A stretch of 64,000 nt of DNA, taken from contig DLGZ01000009.1 of assembly GCA_002482965.1 (NCBI GenBank), forward strand, positions 95,446-159,445, written 5' to 3'. Origin of the DNA: Verrucomicrobiaceae bacterium UBA7681 (GTDB taxonomy: Bacteria > Verrucomicrobiota > Verrucomicrobiia > Verrucomicrobiales > Verrucomicrobiaceae). The notes under the pieces are model-generated. The model was not told the origin of the DNA. It was given only the letters and a program-made list of their open reading frames with translations, and did no database searches. Position 1 is the first letter of the stretch; every line of letters begins with the position of its first letter. Below, in pieces: positions 8,929 through 18,861 of this stretch. Both the position numbers and the translations under genes were made by a program.

Positions 8929-10773
8929 ATGATCCATCGTGCCATTGTCATCGGAGTCATTCTGGCCACGTCCTGGCTGCATGCCCAGGAAGCGGGCGTT
9001 CAGGTCGAGAAAAACGTCATGGTGGCGATGCGTGATGGCGTGAAGCTCGCCACGGATGTGTATCTGCCTGCGGGCAATACTGGAAAGCTGCCTGTCATTC
9101 TCACGCGCCTGCCTTACAACAAGGACGGCGCGAAAAGCTTTGGCGAATACTTTGCGGCGCACGGCTATGCCTTTGTGGCACAGGACACGCGCGGACGCTA
9201 CGCCAGCGAAGGTGTCTGGCACTGGCTGACGGATGATGGTGTGGATGGGGCTGACTGTGCTGCATGGATCGCCGCGCAGCCTTGGGCCAACGGCAAGATC
9301 GGGATGGTGGGCACCTCATACGTTGGTGGCACGCAGCATGCGATGGCTTTGGAAAAAGTGCCGCAGCTCACCACCGTCATCCCGGTGGATGCCGTGTCCA
9401 ACATGGGACGTCAGAGCATGCGCAATGCGGGTGCGTTTGAAATGCGCTTTTGGAACTGGATCATGCTCAATGCCGGGAAAGGAAGCAACGCGGCGCTCGA
9501 TCCGGCCACTCAAGGCGAACTCAAGGAGATGGCGGACAATCGCTGGGACTATCTCTCGCTGCTGCCGCTGCGTCCCGGCACCACGCCCCTCAAGCTCGCC
9601 CCTGAATACGAGGACTGGCTCATTCAGGCCATGCGCCACGGCAAAGACGATGCCTTCTGGGCGCAGAACAACATTCTGGCCGATCCCACGCGCTACAAGG
9701 ACATGCCGGTCTATCTCGTCGGCGGCTGGTATGATTCGTGGGCAGGCAACACGTCTGCCAATTTCCAGGCGCTGTCGAAGACACTCAAAAGCGATGTCTA
9801 TCTCATCATGGGGCCGTGGATTCATGGTGCGCAGAACAAGTCATCCCACGGTCAGGTCGAGTTCGGCAGTGACGCCGCCGTCGCGGACCAGCTCGCTTGG
9901 CGCAAGGAGTGGTTTGATCACTGGATGAAGGGCCTCGACAACAGCGTCGGTAAAGCCGCGCCCTTCGCCAAAAAAGTGCGCATCTTCGTCATGGGTACCG
10001 GGGACGGCAGCAAGACCAAGGACGGACTGCTCAATCACGGCGGGCAGTGGCGTGATGAAAACGAATGGCCGCTGGCGCGTGTGAAGCCCACGGCGTTCTA
10101 TCTGCATGCCGAAGGCCTGTTGAACGATGTGAAGCCGAAGAGCGAGGACGGAGCTGTAACGTATGAGTTTGATCCCAAGAATCCGGTGCCCACACTCGGT
10201 GGCAACATTTCCTCGGGTGACGGCATCATGCAGCAGGGCGCGTGGGATCAGCGCGGCAGTGACAAATTCTGGAACTGGACCAAGCCCATTCCGCTGTCTG
10301 CTCGCAGCGATGTCCTCGTCTTCCAGACCGCACCTCTGGCCGAAGATATCGAAATCACCGGCGAGATCGAGGTGAAGCTCTGGGCTTCATCCGATGCCAT
10401 GGACACCGACTTCACCGCCAAGCTGATCGACGTTTATCCTCCCAGCGCCGACTGGCCGCACGGCTTCGACCTCAATCTCGCCGACTGCATCGCCCGCGCT
10501 CGTTTCCGCGATTCGTTGCAGGAGGAAAAGCTCATGCAGCCCGGCAAAGTGTATCCCTTCACGATCAAGCTCTACCCCACCAGCAACGTCTTCAAAAAAG
10601 GCCACCGCATCCGCGTGGACATCAGCAGCAGCAATTTTCCGCGCTTCGATGTGAACCCCAATACCGGCGAACCCCTCCAGCAGCACCGCCGCACGGTGAC
10701 AGCCACGAACACAGTCTATTATGGCAGCGAGCATCCCTCGCACATCGTGCTGCCGTTTGTGCCGCGGCGTTAG
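8929..10773 (+). CDS. CocE/NonD family S15 hydrolase, secreted
   Basis: This 614-residue serine hydrolase resembles X-Pro dipeptidyl-peptidase (S15) and cocaine esterase CocE. A signal peptide ends near HAQEAG. The N-terminal alpha/beta-hydrolase domain has the oxyanion block LTRLPYNKDGAKSFGEYFA, the arginine-rich QDTRGRYASEG, and the nucleophile elbow GMVGTSYVGGTQ. The catalytic His is likely in GPWIHGAQN. From about residue 350 the PepX_C jelly-roll follows, with SGDGIMQQGAWDQRGSDKFW and HRIRVDISSSNFPRFDVNPNT. The start is 4 bases after the previous stop. Known members cleave prolyl peptides, acyl esters or beta-lactam amides; the substrate is not readable here. Confidence 0.9.
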   Translation: MIHRAIVIGVILATSWLHAQEAGVQVEKNVMVAMRDGVKLATDVYLPAGNTGKLPVILTRLPYNKDGAKSFGEYFAAHGYAFVAQDTRGRYASEGVWHWLTDDGVDGADCAAWIAAQPWANGKIGMVGTSYVGGTQHAMALEKVPQLTTVIPVDAVSNMGRQSMRNAGAFEMRFWNWIMLNAGKGSNAALDPATQGELKEMADNRWDYLSLLPLRPGTTPLKLAPEYEDWLIQAMRHGKDDAFWAQNNILADPTRYKDMPVYLVGGWYDSWAGNTSANFQALSKTLKSDVYLIMGPWIHGAQNKSSHGQVEFGSDAAVADQLAWRKEWFDHWMKGLDNSVGKAAPFAKKVRIFVMGTGDGSKTKDGLLNHGGQWRDENEWPLARVKPTAFYLHAEGLLNDVKPKSEDGAVTYEFDPKNPVPTLGGNISSGDGIMQQGAWDQRGSDKFWNWTKPIPLSARSDVLVFQTAPLAEDIEITGEIEVKLWASSDAMDTDFTAKLIDVYPPSADWPHGFDLNLADCIARARFRDSLQEEKLMQPGKVYPFTIKLYPTSNVFKKGHRIRVDISSSNFPRFDVNPNTGEPLQQHRRTVTATNTVYYGSEHPSHIVLPFVPRR

Positions 10774-11729
10774 AGCAGCGCCTCGCGAAGGATGCTCATG
10801 CTCGCATTCCCGCCCGTGAGCACGCAGGCCACGCGTTTGCCCTGCCATGTCTCGCGCTGCTTTTTCAATGCGGCAAATGACAGCGCACCTGCGCCTTCGG
10901 CGATGTTGTGAGTGGACTGAATGATCTCGCGCATCGCAGCGACGGCCTCGGCGTCGTTCACAGTGACGATGTCGTGTGCATGGCTGATCACATGCTTCAG
11001 TGCGTCCTGGTTCGGTGTTTTGCAGGCCACACCTTCCGCCACGCGTGTCGTGCTCGGTTGTTCGATCAACTGCCGCTGCTGAAACGACAGCGCATAGGCG
11101 GGCGCATGCTCGGACACGATGCCGATGATCCTGGTTTTTAAGCCCAGTGCTTCACGAGCGGCGGCGATGCCGCAGAAACCGGAGCCGAGGCCGATGGGGA
11201 CGAATATGGCATCCAGATCAGCCACGGAGTGAAACAGCTCCAGCGCATAGGTCGCCACACCCCGCACCAGCCAGGGATGAAATGACGGCACCGCATGCAG
11301 ACCTTCCTTCGTCCCGAGTTCCCGCGAGTATTCCAGCGCCTCCTGAAACTCGCGCCCATGCTCGACCAGTTCCGCACCTAGTGAGCGCATGGCGGCATTT
11401 TTCTCCGGGTTGTTGCCATGGGGAACGACGATCACGGCTCGCAGACCCTTGAGCTTTGCGGCAAAGGCAATGGACTGGCCATGATTGCCCGTCGTGGCGG
11501 CGATCACACCGCGCACCTCGGGCTGCTGGCGTTTCAGTTCATCCATATAGACGAGCCCGCCACGGATCTTGAAAGCCCCAACCGGCGTGTGGTTCTCATG
11601 CTTCAGCCATAAATCGCAGCCCAAACCCGCTTCGAGCAGCGGCCAGCGATAGGTGGGCGTTTCGCGGATGTGCGGACGAATGAGCGCCTTGGCGGCTTCG
11701 ATTTCGCTGAGGGTCGGCAGGGGCTCCAT
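10770..11729 (-). CDS. Threonine/serine dehydratase, PLP fold-type II
   Basis: This encodes 319 residues. Marks are the PLP lysine in NHTPVGAFKIRGG, the substrate loop ATTGNHGQSIAFA, the phosphate-binding glycine loop GLGSGFCGIAAA and the C-terminal VLTGGNAS. There is no regulatory ACT domain, so it is closer to the short catabolic TdcB-like or serine racemase-like enzymes than to biosynthetic IlvA. It deaminates Thr or Ser to the 2-keto acid in the cytoplasm. Its stop codon shares four bases with that of the convergent S15 gene (TTAG). Confidence 0.88.
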   Translation of the reverse strand: MEPLPTLSEIEAAKALIRPHIRETPTYRWPLLEAGLGCDLWLKHENHTPVGAFKIRGGLVYMDELKRQQPEVRGVIAATTGNHGQSIAFAAKLKGLRAVIVVPHGNNPEKNAAMRSLGAELVEHGREFQEALEYSRELGTKEGLHAVPSFHPWLVRGVATYALELFHSVADLDAIFVPIGLGSGFCGIAAAREALGLKTRIIGIVSEHAPAYALSFQQRQLIEQPSTTRVAEGVACKTPNQDALKHVISHAHDIVTVNDAEAVAAMREIIQSTHNIAEGAGALSFAALKKQRETWQGKRVACVLTGGNASMSILREALL

Positions 11730-11791
11730 TCTTCATGGCTAGGCATGAACTTCGCAAAGGCAAGCCCGCAGCCGACGTTATGAGCGGCACC

Positions 11792-13243
11792 ATGAACACG
11801 CCTGCCACTTCCCGTCGTCGTTTCCTTCAGACCTCCCTCGCCGGAGTTTTATCATCACCCGCCTGGGCGGCACCGCTCGGGGCGAACGGGGATGTGCGCG
11901 TCGCGGTGATCGGTTTTCGTGGTCGTGGCGGCGGTCATATCAAGGAACTGCTGAAAGTGCCCGGCGTGAGATTGGTGGCGCTGTGTGATGTCGATTCCGC
12001 CGTCGTGGACAAAAAAGTGGCCGAGCTCGCGAAGCAGAACATCACGGTCAAAACCTACCGCGATTTCCGCGAGTGCTGTGCGGACAAGGACATCGACGCC
12101 GTGACCATCGCCACGCCAAACCACAGCCATGTGCTCATCGCGCTTACTGCCTTGCAGCATGGCAAGCACGTGTATGTCGAAAAGCCCGTCTGCCACAATC
12201 TCGTCGAAGGCCGCAAGCTCATGGCCGCTGCCACCAAAGCGGCTGCGAAAGGCATCATCGTGCAGCACGGCATGCAGCGGCGTTCGGACCTCGGCTGGGC
12301 GGCGGCCATGGAGTGGGTGAACGATGGCCACATCGGTCAGAAGAAGCTTTCCCATGCGCTCGTCCACGGCATGCGTCTCAGCATCGACAAGGTGGATGCC
12401 GCGCAGCAGCCACCCGCCACGGTGGATTACAAGCTCTGGTCCTCTCCCCGTCCGGAGATGCCGCTCATGCGCAAACAATTCCACTACGACTGGCACTGGC
12501 AGTGGCCGTATGGCAACGGCGACATCGGCAATCAGGGCCCGCATCAGTATGACGTGGCCCGCTGGGCGCTGAATGATCCCGCCACGCTGCCGCAGCGCGT
12601 GATGAGTCTTGGCCATCGCTGGGGCTATGTGGATGACGGTCAGACGGCGAACTGCCAGCTTGCCTTCCATCCCTACGAACCCGTGCCGCTGCTCATGGAC
12701 ATGTTTGGCCTGCCGACGAAGAGCATGGACAAAAAAACCGGCGAACCGCCCTACAAGGGCCTCCGCACAGGGAACATCATCCACTGCGAAGGCGGCTACG
12801 TGGCGGAGTCCAAGGCCTACGACAACGAGGGCAAGACCATCACGAAGTTTGAAAACTTCCTGACCGGCCCGGATCACATGAAGAACTTCATCGACTCCGT
12901 GCGTGCCGGCAAATACACCAAGGATGTGCTCCACATCCGCCACGGCCAGCAGGCCGCCGCACTCGCACATCTCGCGAATACTTCCTACCGCCTCGGCAAG
13001 GCGATGAAAAACGAGGAAATCAAAGAACGCCTGCAGGGCGACAAGTTCGGCCAGGAAATGTTTGCGGGCATGCTCAACACGCTTGCCGCGAATCAAATCA
13101 ACACGGAGGTCGAGCAGGTCGTCGTGGGCCCATGGCTGGATTTCGATCCAGTGAACGAGATCTTCACGGGCGAGTTCGCCGCCGAGGCCAACAAACTTGC
13201 GCAGGAAGAATACGCCGCCGGATTTGAACTGCCGGAGGTGTAA
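11792..13243 (+). CDS. Gfo/Idh/MocA family oxidoreductase with Tat-like signal
   Basis: The ATG at 11792 gives 483 residues; in-frame starts at 11735 and 11780 also exist. The N-terminus TSRRRFLQTSLAGVL is a twin-arginine-type signal, expected for an exported cofactor-bound enzyme. The NAD(P)-binding motif is VAVIGFRGRGGGHIKEL, and the family's EKP lysine motif occurs as VYVEKPVCHN. The C-terminal alpha/beta domain contains GNGDIGNQGPHQYDVARWAL, typical of the exported Planctomycetes/Verrucomicrobia subgroup. Members oxidise or reduce sugars and cyclitols; the substrate is unknown. It may work with the neighbouring secreted carbohydrate genes. Confidence 0.92.
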   Translation: MNTPATSRRRFLQTSLAGVLSSPAWAAPLGANGDVRVAVIGFRGRGGGHIKELLKVPGVRLVALCDVDSAVVDKKVAELAKQNITVKTYRDFRECCADKDIDAVTIATPNHSHVLIALTALQHGKHVYVEKPVCHNLVEGRKLMAAATKAAAKGIIVQHGMQRRSDLGWAAAMEWVNDGHIGQKKLSHALVHGMRLSIDKVDAAQQPPATVDYKLWSSPRPEMPLMRKQFHYDWHWQWPYGNGDIGNQGPHQYDVARWALNDPATLPQRVMSLGHRWGYVDDGQTANCQLAFHPYEPVPLLMDMFGLPTKSMDKKTGEPPYKGLRTGNIIHCEGGYVAESKAYDNEGKTITKFENFLTGPDHMKNFIDSVRAGKYTKDVLHIRHGQQAAALAHLANTSYRLGKAMKNEEIKERLQGDKFGQEMFAGMLNTLAANQINTEVEQVVVGPWLDFDPVNEIFTGEFAAEANKLAQEEYAAGFELPEV

Positions 13244-13246
13244 ACA

Positions 13247-14164
13247 TCAGACCAGGGTGTGCTGACGGCGGAAATCCTTGGGCGACATGCCAACGACCTG
13301 CTTGAATCGCCGCGAGAAATGGAAGGCGTCATGGAAGCCGAGATCACCCGCGATCCTGGCCAGGGGGTGACTGCTCTCCAGTAGTCTGGCACAGGCCCGC
13401 AGCACGATCGCGTCCGCACGAAACTCCCCTGGGCTCTTGCCGGTCATTTGTACGAATCGTTTCCGAAAGGCGCTGTAAGACATGCCGAGAGCAGTCGCGA
13501 TTTCTTCCAGCGACGGTGCACCCAGTTTGCCATCGGCCAGCAAACGCTCTGCAGTCTCCCTCCACTCCAAAGTCTCCGTGGTCTGGTGCTGTGTGGCATC
13601 AAATTGGAGGGCATCGGCCAGCCACTGCTGAAAGTGGCATAGGCGTGAAAGAGCTGTCTCAGCGGGCGCATCAGGTGGCGGCTGGAGGATACGGCGCAGC
13701 CGGTTCGTCCAGTAGGGGAGGGGGCTGAGCTCCAGCACCCGGCTGCGGTCTCCGGGGTGTCCGGCAGACTGCCAAGCATCGAAGACGCTGCCATTGAACC
13801 ACAGGAACAGCTCACTCCAGCGTACGCCATCTTTGGGGCCGTAGCTTTGATTCACGCCGGGCTTTGACCATACCAGCGTGCCGGGCTGCATCACACAGCT
13901 CACCCCGGTGTCGTCCATGTAGTCAGCCGTGCCTTCAAGCGTCAAAACCAGCAGGTAGTGCGGCGCGGGCCGTAAATAATGCGGTGGTGGTGCATGCGCA
14001 TAGGTGGCCTGGCTGTCCCACTTGGTTCCGGCGAAAACGATCTGCCCCAGATCGCAGTGCATGGGCCGCGTCGCGTTCATATTCCATGGGCCTGGAATGC
14101 TGAAGTAGAGATTTGGGTCGCGCTCGTCGGTCATGTCAAAATCTACATGCATGAGGTCAAACAT
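13247..14164 (-). CDS. AraC-family transcriptional regulator
   Basis: This encodes 305 residues. An N-terminal cupin-like sensing domain (about 40-140, PHYLLVLTLEGTADYMDD and PGTLVWSKPGVNQSYGP) is followed by two C-terminal helix-turn-helix motifs (APSLEEIATALGMSYSAFRK and LARIAGDLGFHDAFHFSRRF), ending with MSPKDFRRQ. Such regulators usually bind a sugar and activate divergent or nearby genes. It diverges from the PSCyt1-DUF1549-DUF1553 gene with only about 48 bases between them and converges on the Gfo/Idh/MocA gene, so either is a plausible target. Confidence 0.92.
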   Translation of the reverse strand: MFDLMHVDFDMTDERDPNLYFSIPGPWNMNATRPMHCDLGQIVFAGTKWDSQATYAHAPPPHYLRPAPHYLLVLTLEGTADYMDDTGVSCVMQPGTLVWSKPGVNQSYGPKDGVRWSELFLWFNGSVFDAWQSAGHPGDRSRVLELSPLPYWTNRLRRILQPPPDAPAETALSRLCHFQQWLADALQFDATQHQTTETLEWRETAERLLADGKLGAPSLEEIATALGMSYSAFRKRFVQMTGKSPGEFRADAIVLRACARLLESSHPLARIAGDLGFHDAFHFSRRFKQVVGMSPKDFRRQHTLV

Positions 14165-14212
14165 TCAATTTAGAGAACGGTGGAATGACCGTATGAGTAT
14201 GTCAGGCAGTCA

Positions 14213-16267
14213 ATGCCCGCCATGCGCCAGCCTGAACTCCATCGCTGCTTTCCCATGCCATCTGCGTTCTTCGTAGTGCTAGGCGTGTATGCATTCGCGC
14301 TGCCCGTAATGGCGGTGGATTACGTGAAGGACATCAAGCCCTTGCTCAAGGAGCGCTGCATTTCCTGCCATGGCAGCGTGAAGCAAAAAGGCGATCTCCG
14401 GCTCGATGCGGGAGTTTTGATCCAGAAGGACGTGCATCATGCACTGCTCGAACGCGTAGCTTCCGGAGATGAAGACGAACGCATGCCGCCGGAAGGCAAA
14501 CGGTTGAGCGCCGAGCAGATCGAACTCTTGCGGCAGTGGATCGCCGCCGGTGCGCCCTTTCCCAAGGACGAAGCAATTCCAAAGAAGCCCTCCGAGCACT
14601 GGTCGTTTCAACCGGTGCAGCGTCCGCCGGTGCCTGAGTCGGGATTCACTCATCCGATAGATGCTTTTGTGTTCGGCAAAAACGACGCTGCGCCTCAGGC
14701 TAATCCGTTGGCGCTTCTGCGTCGCGTGCACCTCGATCTCACCGGTTTGCCGCCGACGATTCAAGAGCAGGAGCGTTTCGCAAAATCCGGTGATCTGAAC
14801 GCTGTGGTGGATGACCTGCTCGCACGCCCCGAATACGGCGAGCGCTGGGCGCGGCACTGGCTGGATGTCGTGCGTTACGCCGACAGCAACGGCTACGAAC
14901 GCGATGCGGAGAAGCCTTTTGTATGGCGTTATCGCGACTACGTCATTGAGTCCCTCAATCAGGACAAGCCCTTCAAACGTTTCGTTTTGGAGCAGCTCGC
15001 AGGCGATGAGCTGCCGGATCGTTCCGTCGGATCTGTCATTGCCACCGGCTTTCTGCGCCTCGGTCATTGGGACGACGAGCCTGCGGATCCTGCGGCGGAT
15101 CGCTACGATCAGCTCGATGACATGGTCAGCACCACCGGGCAGGCCTTTCTCGGCCTCACCATCGGCTGCGCACGCTGCCATGATCACAAGTTCGAGCCCC
15201 TGGCCACACGCGACTACTACAGCCTCGTCGCCGTGTTCAATCCGCTCCAGCGTCCGGCCAAAGGCCGCACGGAGCTCACGCTGCCAGTCGATGGCACGGA
15301 TGTTTACGCCTGGCGCGAGCCATCCGCGAAAGCCCCGGAGACGCATGTGCTCGTGCGCGGTTCGCCCACGCGCTTTGGCGATCTCGTCGGGCCTGCTGTG
15401 CCAGCCATTCTTGTCAAACAGCAGCCGCAGTTTCCAGCGGGGGAAATGACCACGCAGCGCCGTCTCGGCCTCGCGCAGTGGATCGCCAGTGAGCAGAACC
15501 CGCTCACCGCCCGCGTGATCGTCAACCGCATCTGGCAGCAGCACTTCGGGCAGGGGCTGGTGACCACCGCAAATGACTTCGGCCTCATGGGGGCTTCACC
15601 CTCCCAGCCGGAACTCCTCGACTGGCTTGCGCACTGGTTCATGAACGACGCCCGGTGGTCGTTGAAAAAGCTGCACCGCCTCATCCTCACCAGCCATGCG
15701 TGGCAGATGAGCAAATCGTCGGACTCGCTCATGCGCTACCGCCGCCTCGAAGTCGAAGCGATCCGCGACTCCATGCTTGCCGTCAGCGGCCAGCTCAATC
15801 CGAAACGCTTCGGCCCCGCGATGAAACCCGGCATTCCCAAGGCCGCGCTCGAAGCCAACACCGACAAGGAAAAAGTCTGGCAACCCTCCGACGAACGCGA
15901 GGCCTCACGCCGCAGTATCTACGCCTTCATCAAGCGCGGCCTCGTCATCCCCATGCTCGAAACCCTCGACCTCGCCGACACTGTCAGCAGCTGCCCGCAG
16001 CGCCAGGTCACCACCGTTGCACCACAGGCGCTGAGTCTCTTCAACGGCGAGTTCGTCAACCAGCAGGCCCAACACTTCGCCGCACGCCTGCAGCGCGAGG
16101 CGGGTAATGATCCTGAAAAGCAGATCACGCTCGCCTGGAAGCTCGCTCTCTGTCGTGAGCCTTCACGCGATGAGATGGCAAAGATGCGCACCTTTCTTCA
16201 AGAACAACCGCTGGAGCAGGCCTGCCGGGTGATCTTGAACCTGAACGAGATTGTCTATTCCGAGTAA
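14213..16267 (+). CDS. PSCyt1-DUF1549-DUF1553 secreted cytochrome-like protein
   Basis: This encodes 684 residues from ATG 14213; a second ATG at 14255 starts closer to the hydrophobic signal (FFVVLGVYAFALPVMAV). Near the N-terminus is a planctomycete-type cytochrome c domain with a haem site (KERCISCHG) and a distal RMPPEG. DUF1549 follows (HLDLTGLPPT, WARHWLDVVRYADSNGYERD), with a second CxxCH (CARCHDHKFEPLATRDYY). DUF1553 follows (NRIWQQHFGQGLV, LDWLAHWF, YRRLEVEAIRDS). This family pairs with DUF1501, here starting 4 bases downstream. The pair is thought to act outside the cytoplasm; the reaction is not established. Confidence 0.93.
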   Translation: MPAMRQPELHRCFPMPSAFFVVLGVYAFALPVMAVDYVKDIKPLLKERCISCHGSVKQKGDLRLDAGVLIQKDVHHALLERVASGDEDERMPPEGKRLSAEQIELLRQWIAAGAPFPKDEAIPKKPSEHWSFQPVQRPPVPESGFTHPIDAFVFGKNDAAPQANPLALLRRVHLDLTGLPPTIQEQERFAKSGDLNAVVDDLLARPEYGERWARHWLDVVRYADSNGYERDAEKPFVWRYRDYVIESLNQDKPFKRFVLEQLAGDELPDRSVGSVIATGFLRLGHWDDEPADPAADRYDQLDDMVSTTGQAFLGLTIGCARCHDHKFEPLATRDYYSLVAVFNPLQRPAKGRTELTLPVDGTDVYAWREPSAKAPETHVLVRGSPTRFGDLVGPAVPAILVKQQPQFPAGEMTTQRRLGLAQWIASEQNPLTARVIVNRIWQQHFGQGLVTTANDFGLMGASPSQPELLDWLAHWFMNDARWSLKKLHRLILTSHAWQMSKSSDSLMRYRRLEVEAIRDSMLAVSGQLNPKRFGPAMKPGIPKAALEANTDKEKVWQPSDEREASRRSIYAFIKRGLVIPMLETLDLADTVSSCPQRQVTTVAPQALSLFNGEFVNQQAQHFAARLQREAGNDPEKQITLAWKLALCREPSRDEMAKMRTFLQEQPLEQACRVILNLNEIVYSE

Positions 16268-16271
16268 AACG

Positions 16272-17666
16272 ATGAACCGCCCTCTCACACGACGCGAATA
16301 CCTGATGCGAGCCACTGGCGGCTTCGCCGGGCTGGCGCTCGCAGATTTGATGGCGGCATCGCCGCTGTCGGAAAAGCGCCCGCATTTTCCAGTGAAGGCC
16401 AAGCATTGCGTTTTCCTCTTCATGAATGGCGGACCGAGCCAGGTGGACACCTTTGACCCGAAACCAGCGCTCAAAAAATACAACGGCATGCCTTACCACG
16501 GCGATGCAAAGGTGGGATCCAACGGCCGCGCAGTGGGCCATCTGATGCAGTCGCCGTTTGAGTTCAAGAGGTACGGTCAGAGCGGGCTGGAGATCAGCAG
16601 CCTGTTTCCTCACACCGCCATGCACGCCGATGACCTCTGCGTGATCCGCTCCATGCACGCGGACACGGCAGCACATGCCTCGGGCTGTTTGCAGATGAAC
16701 ACGGGCAGCATCTTCATCGGTAAGCCCTGCCTCGGCTCGTGGCTCAACTACGGTCTCGGCACGTCGAATCAAAACCTGCCGGGCTTTGTGGTGATGACGG
16801 ACCCGCGTGGTGGGCCCATTGGAAGCGCATCGAACTGGACCGCAGGCTACATGCCCGCTGCCTATCAAGGCACCTTGTTCCGCAGCGGCGGCTCGCCCCT
16901 GCTGGATCTCGCCACTCCGGAAGGCACGAGTGATCGCACCCAGCGCCGTAGCCTCGATCTGCTCAAGTCCTTGAACGAAGAACACCTCAAGCGTCATCCC
17001 GAAGAAACAGAACTGATGGCGCGCATCGAGTCCTACGAGCTGGCCTACCGCATGCAGACGGAGGCGATGAGCGTGGTCGATCTCGACAGCGAAGACGCCG
17101 CTACGCGCGAGATGTACGGTCTCAATGACAAGCGCACGGCGGATTTTGGCCGCAAGTGCCTCATCACGCGCAAGCTCATCGAGAAAGGCGTACGCTTCAT
17201 CCAGCTCTACTCCGGAGGCGGCCACATTGAGGACACCTGGGATGGTCACAACGACTGCATCACCAACCACACGCTGCATTCAGGTGAAACCGACAAACCC
17301 ATCGCCGCGCTGATTGCCGATCTGAAACGCACTGGCCTATGGGATGAAACACTGCTCGTCTGGGGCGGTGAATTTGGCCGCACGCCAACAAGTGAAGGCG
17401 TGGGCAAACCGGGTCGCGATCACGACTGGCATGGCTTCTCCATGTGGATGGCAGGAGCCGGTGTCAAAGGTGGTCAGGCCATTGGCGCTACTGACGAACT
17501 CGGTTTCAAAGCCGTTGAAGACCGCTGCCATGTCAGCGATCTGCACGCCACGATTCTGCATCTGATGGGCATTGACCACTCGCGCCTCAGTTATCTTCAT
17601 CAGGGGCTGAATCAGCGCCTTACAGGCGTGGAGGATCGGCGGGTGATCACTCAGGCTCTGGCATAA
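16272..17666 (+). CDS. DUF1501 secreted protein, canonical partner of DUF1549-DUF1553
   Basis: This encodes 464 residues. The ATG at 16272 is chosen because it follows the upstream stop by 4 bases and starts MNRPLTRREYLMRATGG, a Tat-like signal. Family marks are HCVFLFMNGGPSQVDTFDPK, LITRKLIEKGVRFIQLYSGG, and the conserved WGGEFGRTPTSEG with GRDHDWHGFSMW, which are altered in the DUF1501 protein at 6.5 kb. The fold is alkaline-phosphatase/sulfatase-like. The tight spacing suggests one transcript with the haem-containing partner. Confidence 0.93.
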   Translation: MNRPLTRREYLMRATGGFAGLALADLMAASPLSEKRPHFPVKAKHCVFLFMNGGPSQVDTFDPKPALKKYNGMPYHGDAKVGSNGRAVGHLMQSPFEFKRYGQSGLEISSLFPHTAMHADDLCVIRSMHADTAAHASGCLQMNTGSIFIGKPCLGSWLNYGLGTSNQNLPGFVVMTDPRGGPIGSASNWTAGYMPAAYQGTLFRSGGSPLLDLATPEGTSDRTQRRSLDLLKSLNEEHLKRHPEETELMARIESYELAYRMQTEAMSVVDLDSEDAATREMYGLNDKRTADFGRKCLITRKLIEKGVRFIQLYSGGGHIEDTWDGHNDCITNHTLHSGETDKPIAALIADLKRTGLWDETLLVWGGEFGRTPTSEGVGKPGRDHDWHGFSMWMAGAGVKGGQAIGATDELGFKAVEDRCHVSDLHATILHLMGIDHSRLSYLHQGLNQRLTGVEDRRVITQALA

Positions 17667-17796
17667 ACCCCTGCTACACGGTTGTTTTTGTTTGATCGAA
17701 AGGCCTGTTTAATACGTTTGGTCTGCTTCCTGCCAACCTTTCAAAAAAGCCGCCACCGACCGCTTTGCGAAGTGACTCTGCTCCACCCATCTCTTC

Positions 17797-18747
17797 ATGA
17801 AATTGCCAACCATACTCGTCCTGCTCCTCGCTGCGTCTCTGCATGCGCAGACACCTGCTCCAGCCGTCAAACCTGCTCCGGCACCGAAACGTGCGCCCAC
17901 GGTCGCGAGTGTGCCTTATGGTGAGCATGAGCGGCAGGTGCTTGATTTCTACAAAGCCGATTCGCCGAAGCCTACGCCGCTGCTGTTTTTCATCCATGGC
18001 GGCGGTTGGGTCGCAGGGGATAAATCCGGTGTGGGTGAACTCGAAGCCTGCCTCAAGGCCGGCATCTCCGTTGTTTCCATCAACTACCGTTACTCCTGGC
18101 AGGCGCAGCTTGCTGGGGTAATGCCGCCGGTGAAGTGGCCGCTGGAGGATGCTGCGCGCGCGTTGCAGTTCGTGCGCAGTCGCTCTCTGGAATGGAATAT
18201 CGACAAGCAGCGCATTGGCGCCAGCGGCGGCTCTGCCGGAGCCTGCTCCAGCCTCTACCTCGCCTTCCACGACGACATGGCCGACCCCAAAAGCAGCGAT
18301 CCCATTTCCCATGAATCTACGCGGCTCTGGTGCGCGGCGGTCAGCGGTGCGCAGACCTCGCTGGATCCAAAGCAGCTCAAGGAGTGGACCCCGAACAGCC
18401 GCTACGGTGGCCATGCTTTTGGCTTCATGGACCCGAATGAGCGCAAGACCCGCGACACACGCTTTGCCGAGTTTTTGGAGAAGCGCGAGTCCGTGCTGAA
18501 GTGGATCAAGATGTACTCGCCCTACGAACTCGTCAGCAAGGACGATCCACCCGTCTATCTCCACTACAGCAGCGCACCGGCTATCGGTCAGGAGCAGAAG
18601 GACCCCACTCACACTTCAAACTACGGCGTCAAACTTCAGGAGCACTGCCGTGAAATCGGTGACGAATGCGAACTCGTCTATCCCGGTGCGCCCGACGTGA
18701 AGCACAAGAGCATTGCGGAATTTTTGATCGAGACGCTGAAGAAGTAA
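17797..18747 (+). CDS. Secreted alpha/beta hydrolase (BD-FAE-like), paralog 1
   Basis: This encodes 316 residues. A signal peptide (LPTILVLLLAASLHAQ) precedes a Pro/Ala/Lys linker. The catalytic domain has the oxyanion motif FFIHGGGWVAGDKSG (65-78), the nucleophile elbow GASGGSAGA with Ser146, a candidate Asp in KDDPPVY (249/250) and a candidate His303 in DVKHKS. The HGGG signature fits the hormone-sensitive-lipase/feruloyl-esterase-like group, so ester cleavage on a glycan or acylated compound is likely. A close paralog follows directly, separated by a terminator-like hairpin. Confidence 0.88.
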   Translation: MKLPTILVLLLAASLHAQTPAPAVKPAPAPKRAPTVASVPYGEHERQVLDFYKADSPKPTPLLFFIHGGGWVAGDKSGVGELEACLKAGISVVSINYRYSWQAQLAGVMPPVKWPLEDAARALQFVRSRSLEWNIDKQRIGASGGSAGACSSLYLAFHDDMADPKSSDPISHESTRLWCAAVSGAQTSLDPKQLKEWTPNSRYGGHAFGFMDPNERKTRDTRFAEFLEKRESVLKWIKMYSPYELVSKDDPPVYLHYSSAPAIGQEQKDPTHTSNYGVKLQEHCREIGDECELVYPGAPDVKHKSIAEFLIETLKK

Positions 18748-18760
18748 GATTTCATGCCGT

Positions 18761-18793
18761 CCCGCAGCCTGATTGGCGTGGCTGCGGGTTTTT
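18761..18793 (+). terminator. Rho-independent terminator after hydrolase paralog 1
   Basis: A 9-bp perfect stem (CCCGCAGCC with GGCTGCGGG) closes a 10-base loop and is followed by TTTTT. It lies 14 bases after the stop of the first hydrolase, so the two paralogs may be separate transcripts. Confidence 0.82.
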
Positions 18794-18861
18794 GGAGTGT
18801 TGCTCAATGAGAGTAATGATTGCAGTCAGATAGGCCGCTTTGAGCGCGTTCTACTTTCTCC

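Noticed and set aside
14279..15544. 421-codon minus-strand frame opposite the PSCyt1-DUF1549 gene
   Set aside because: Shadow frame; the sense protein has conserved haem and family motifs throughout.
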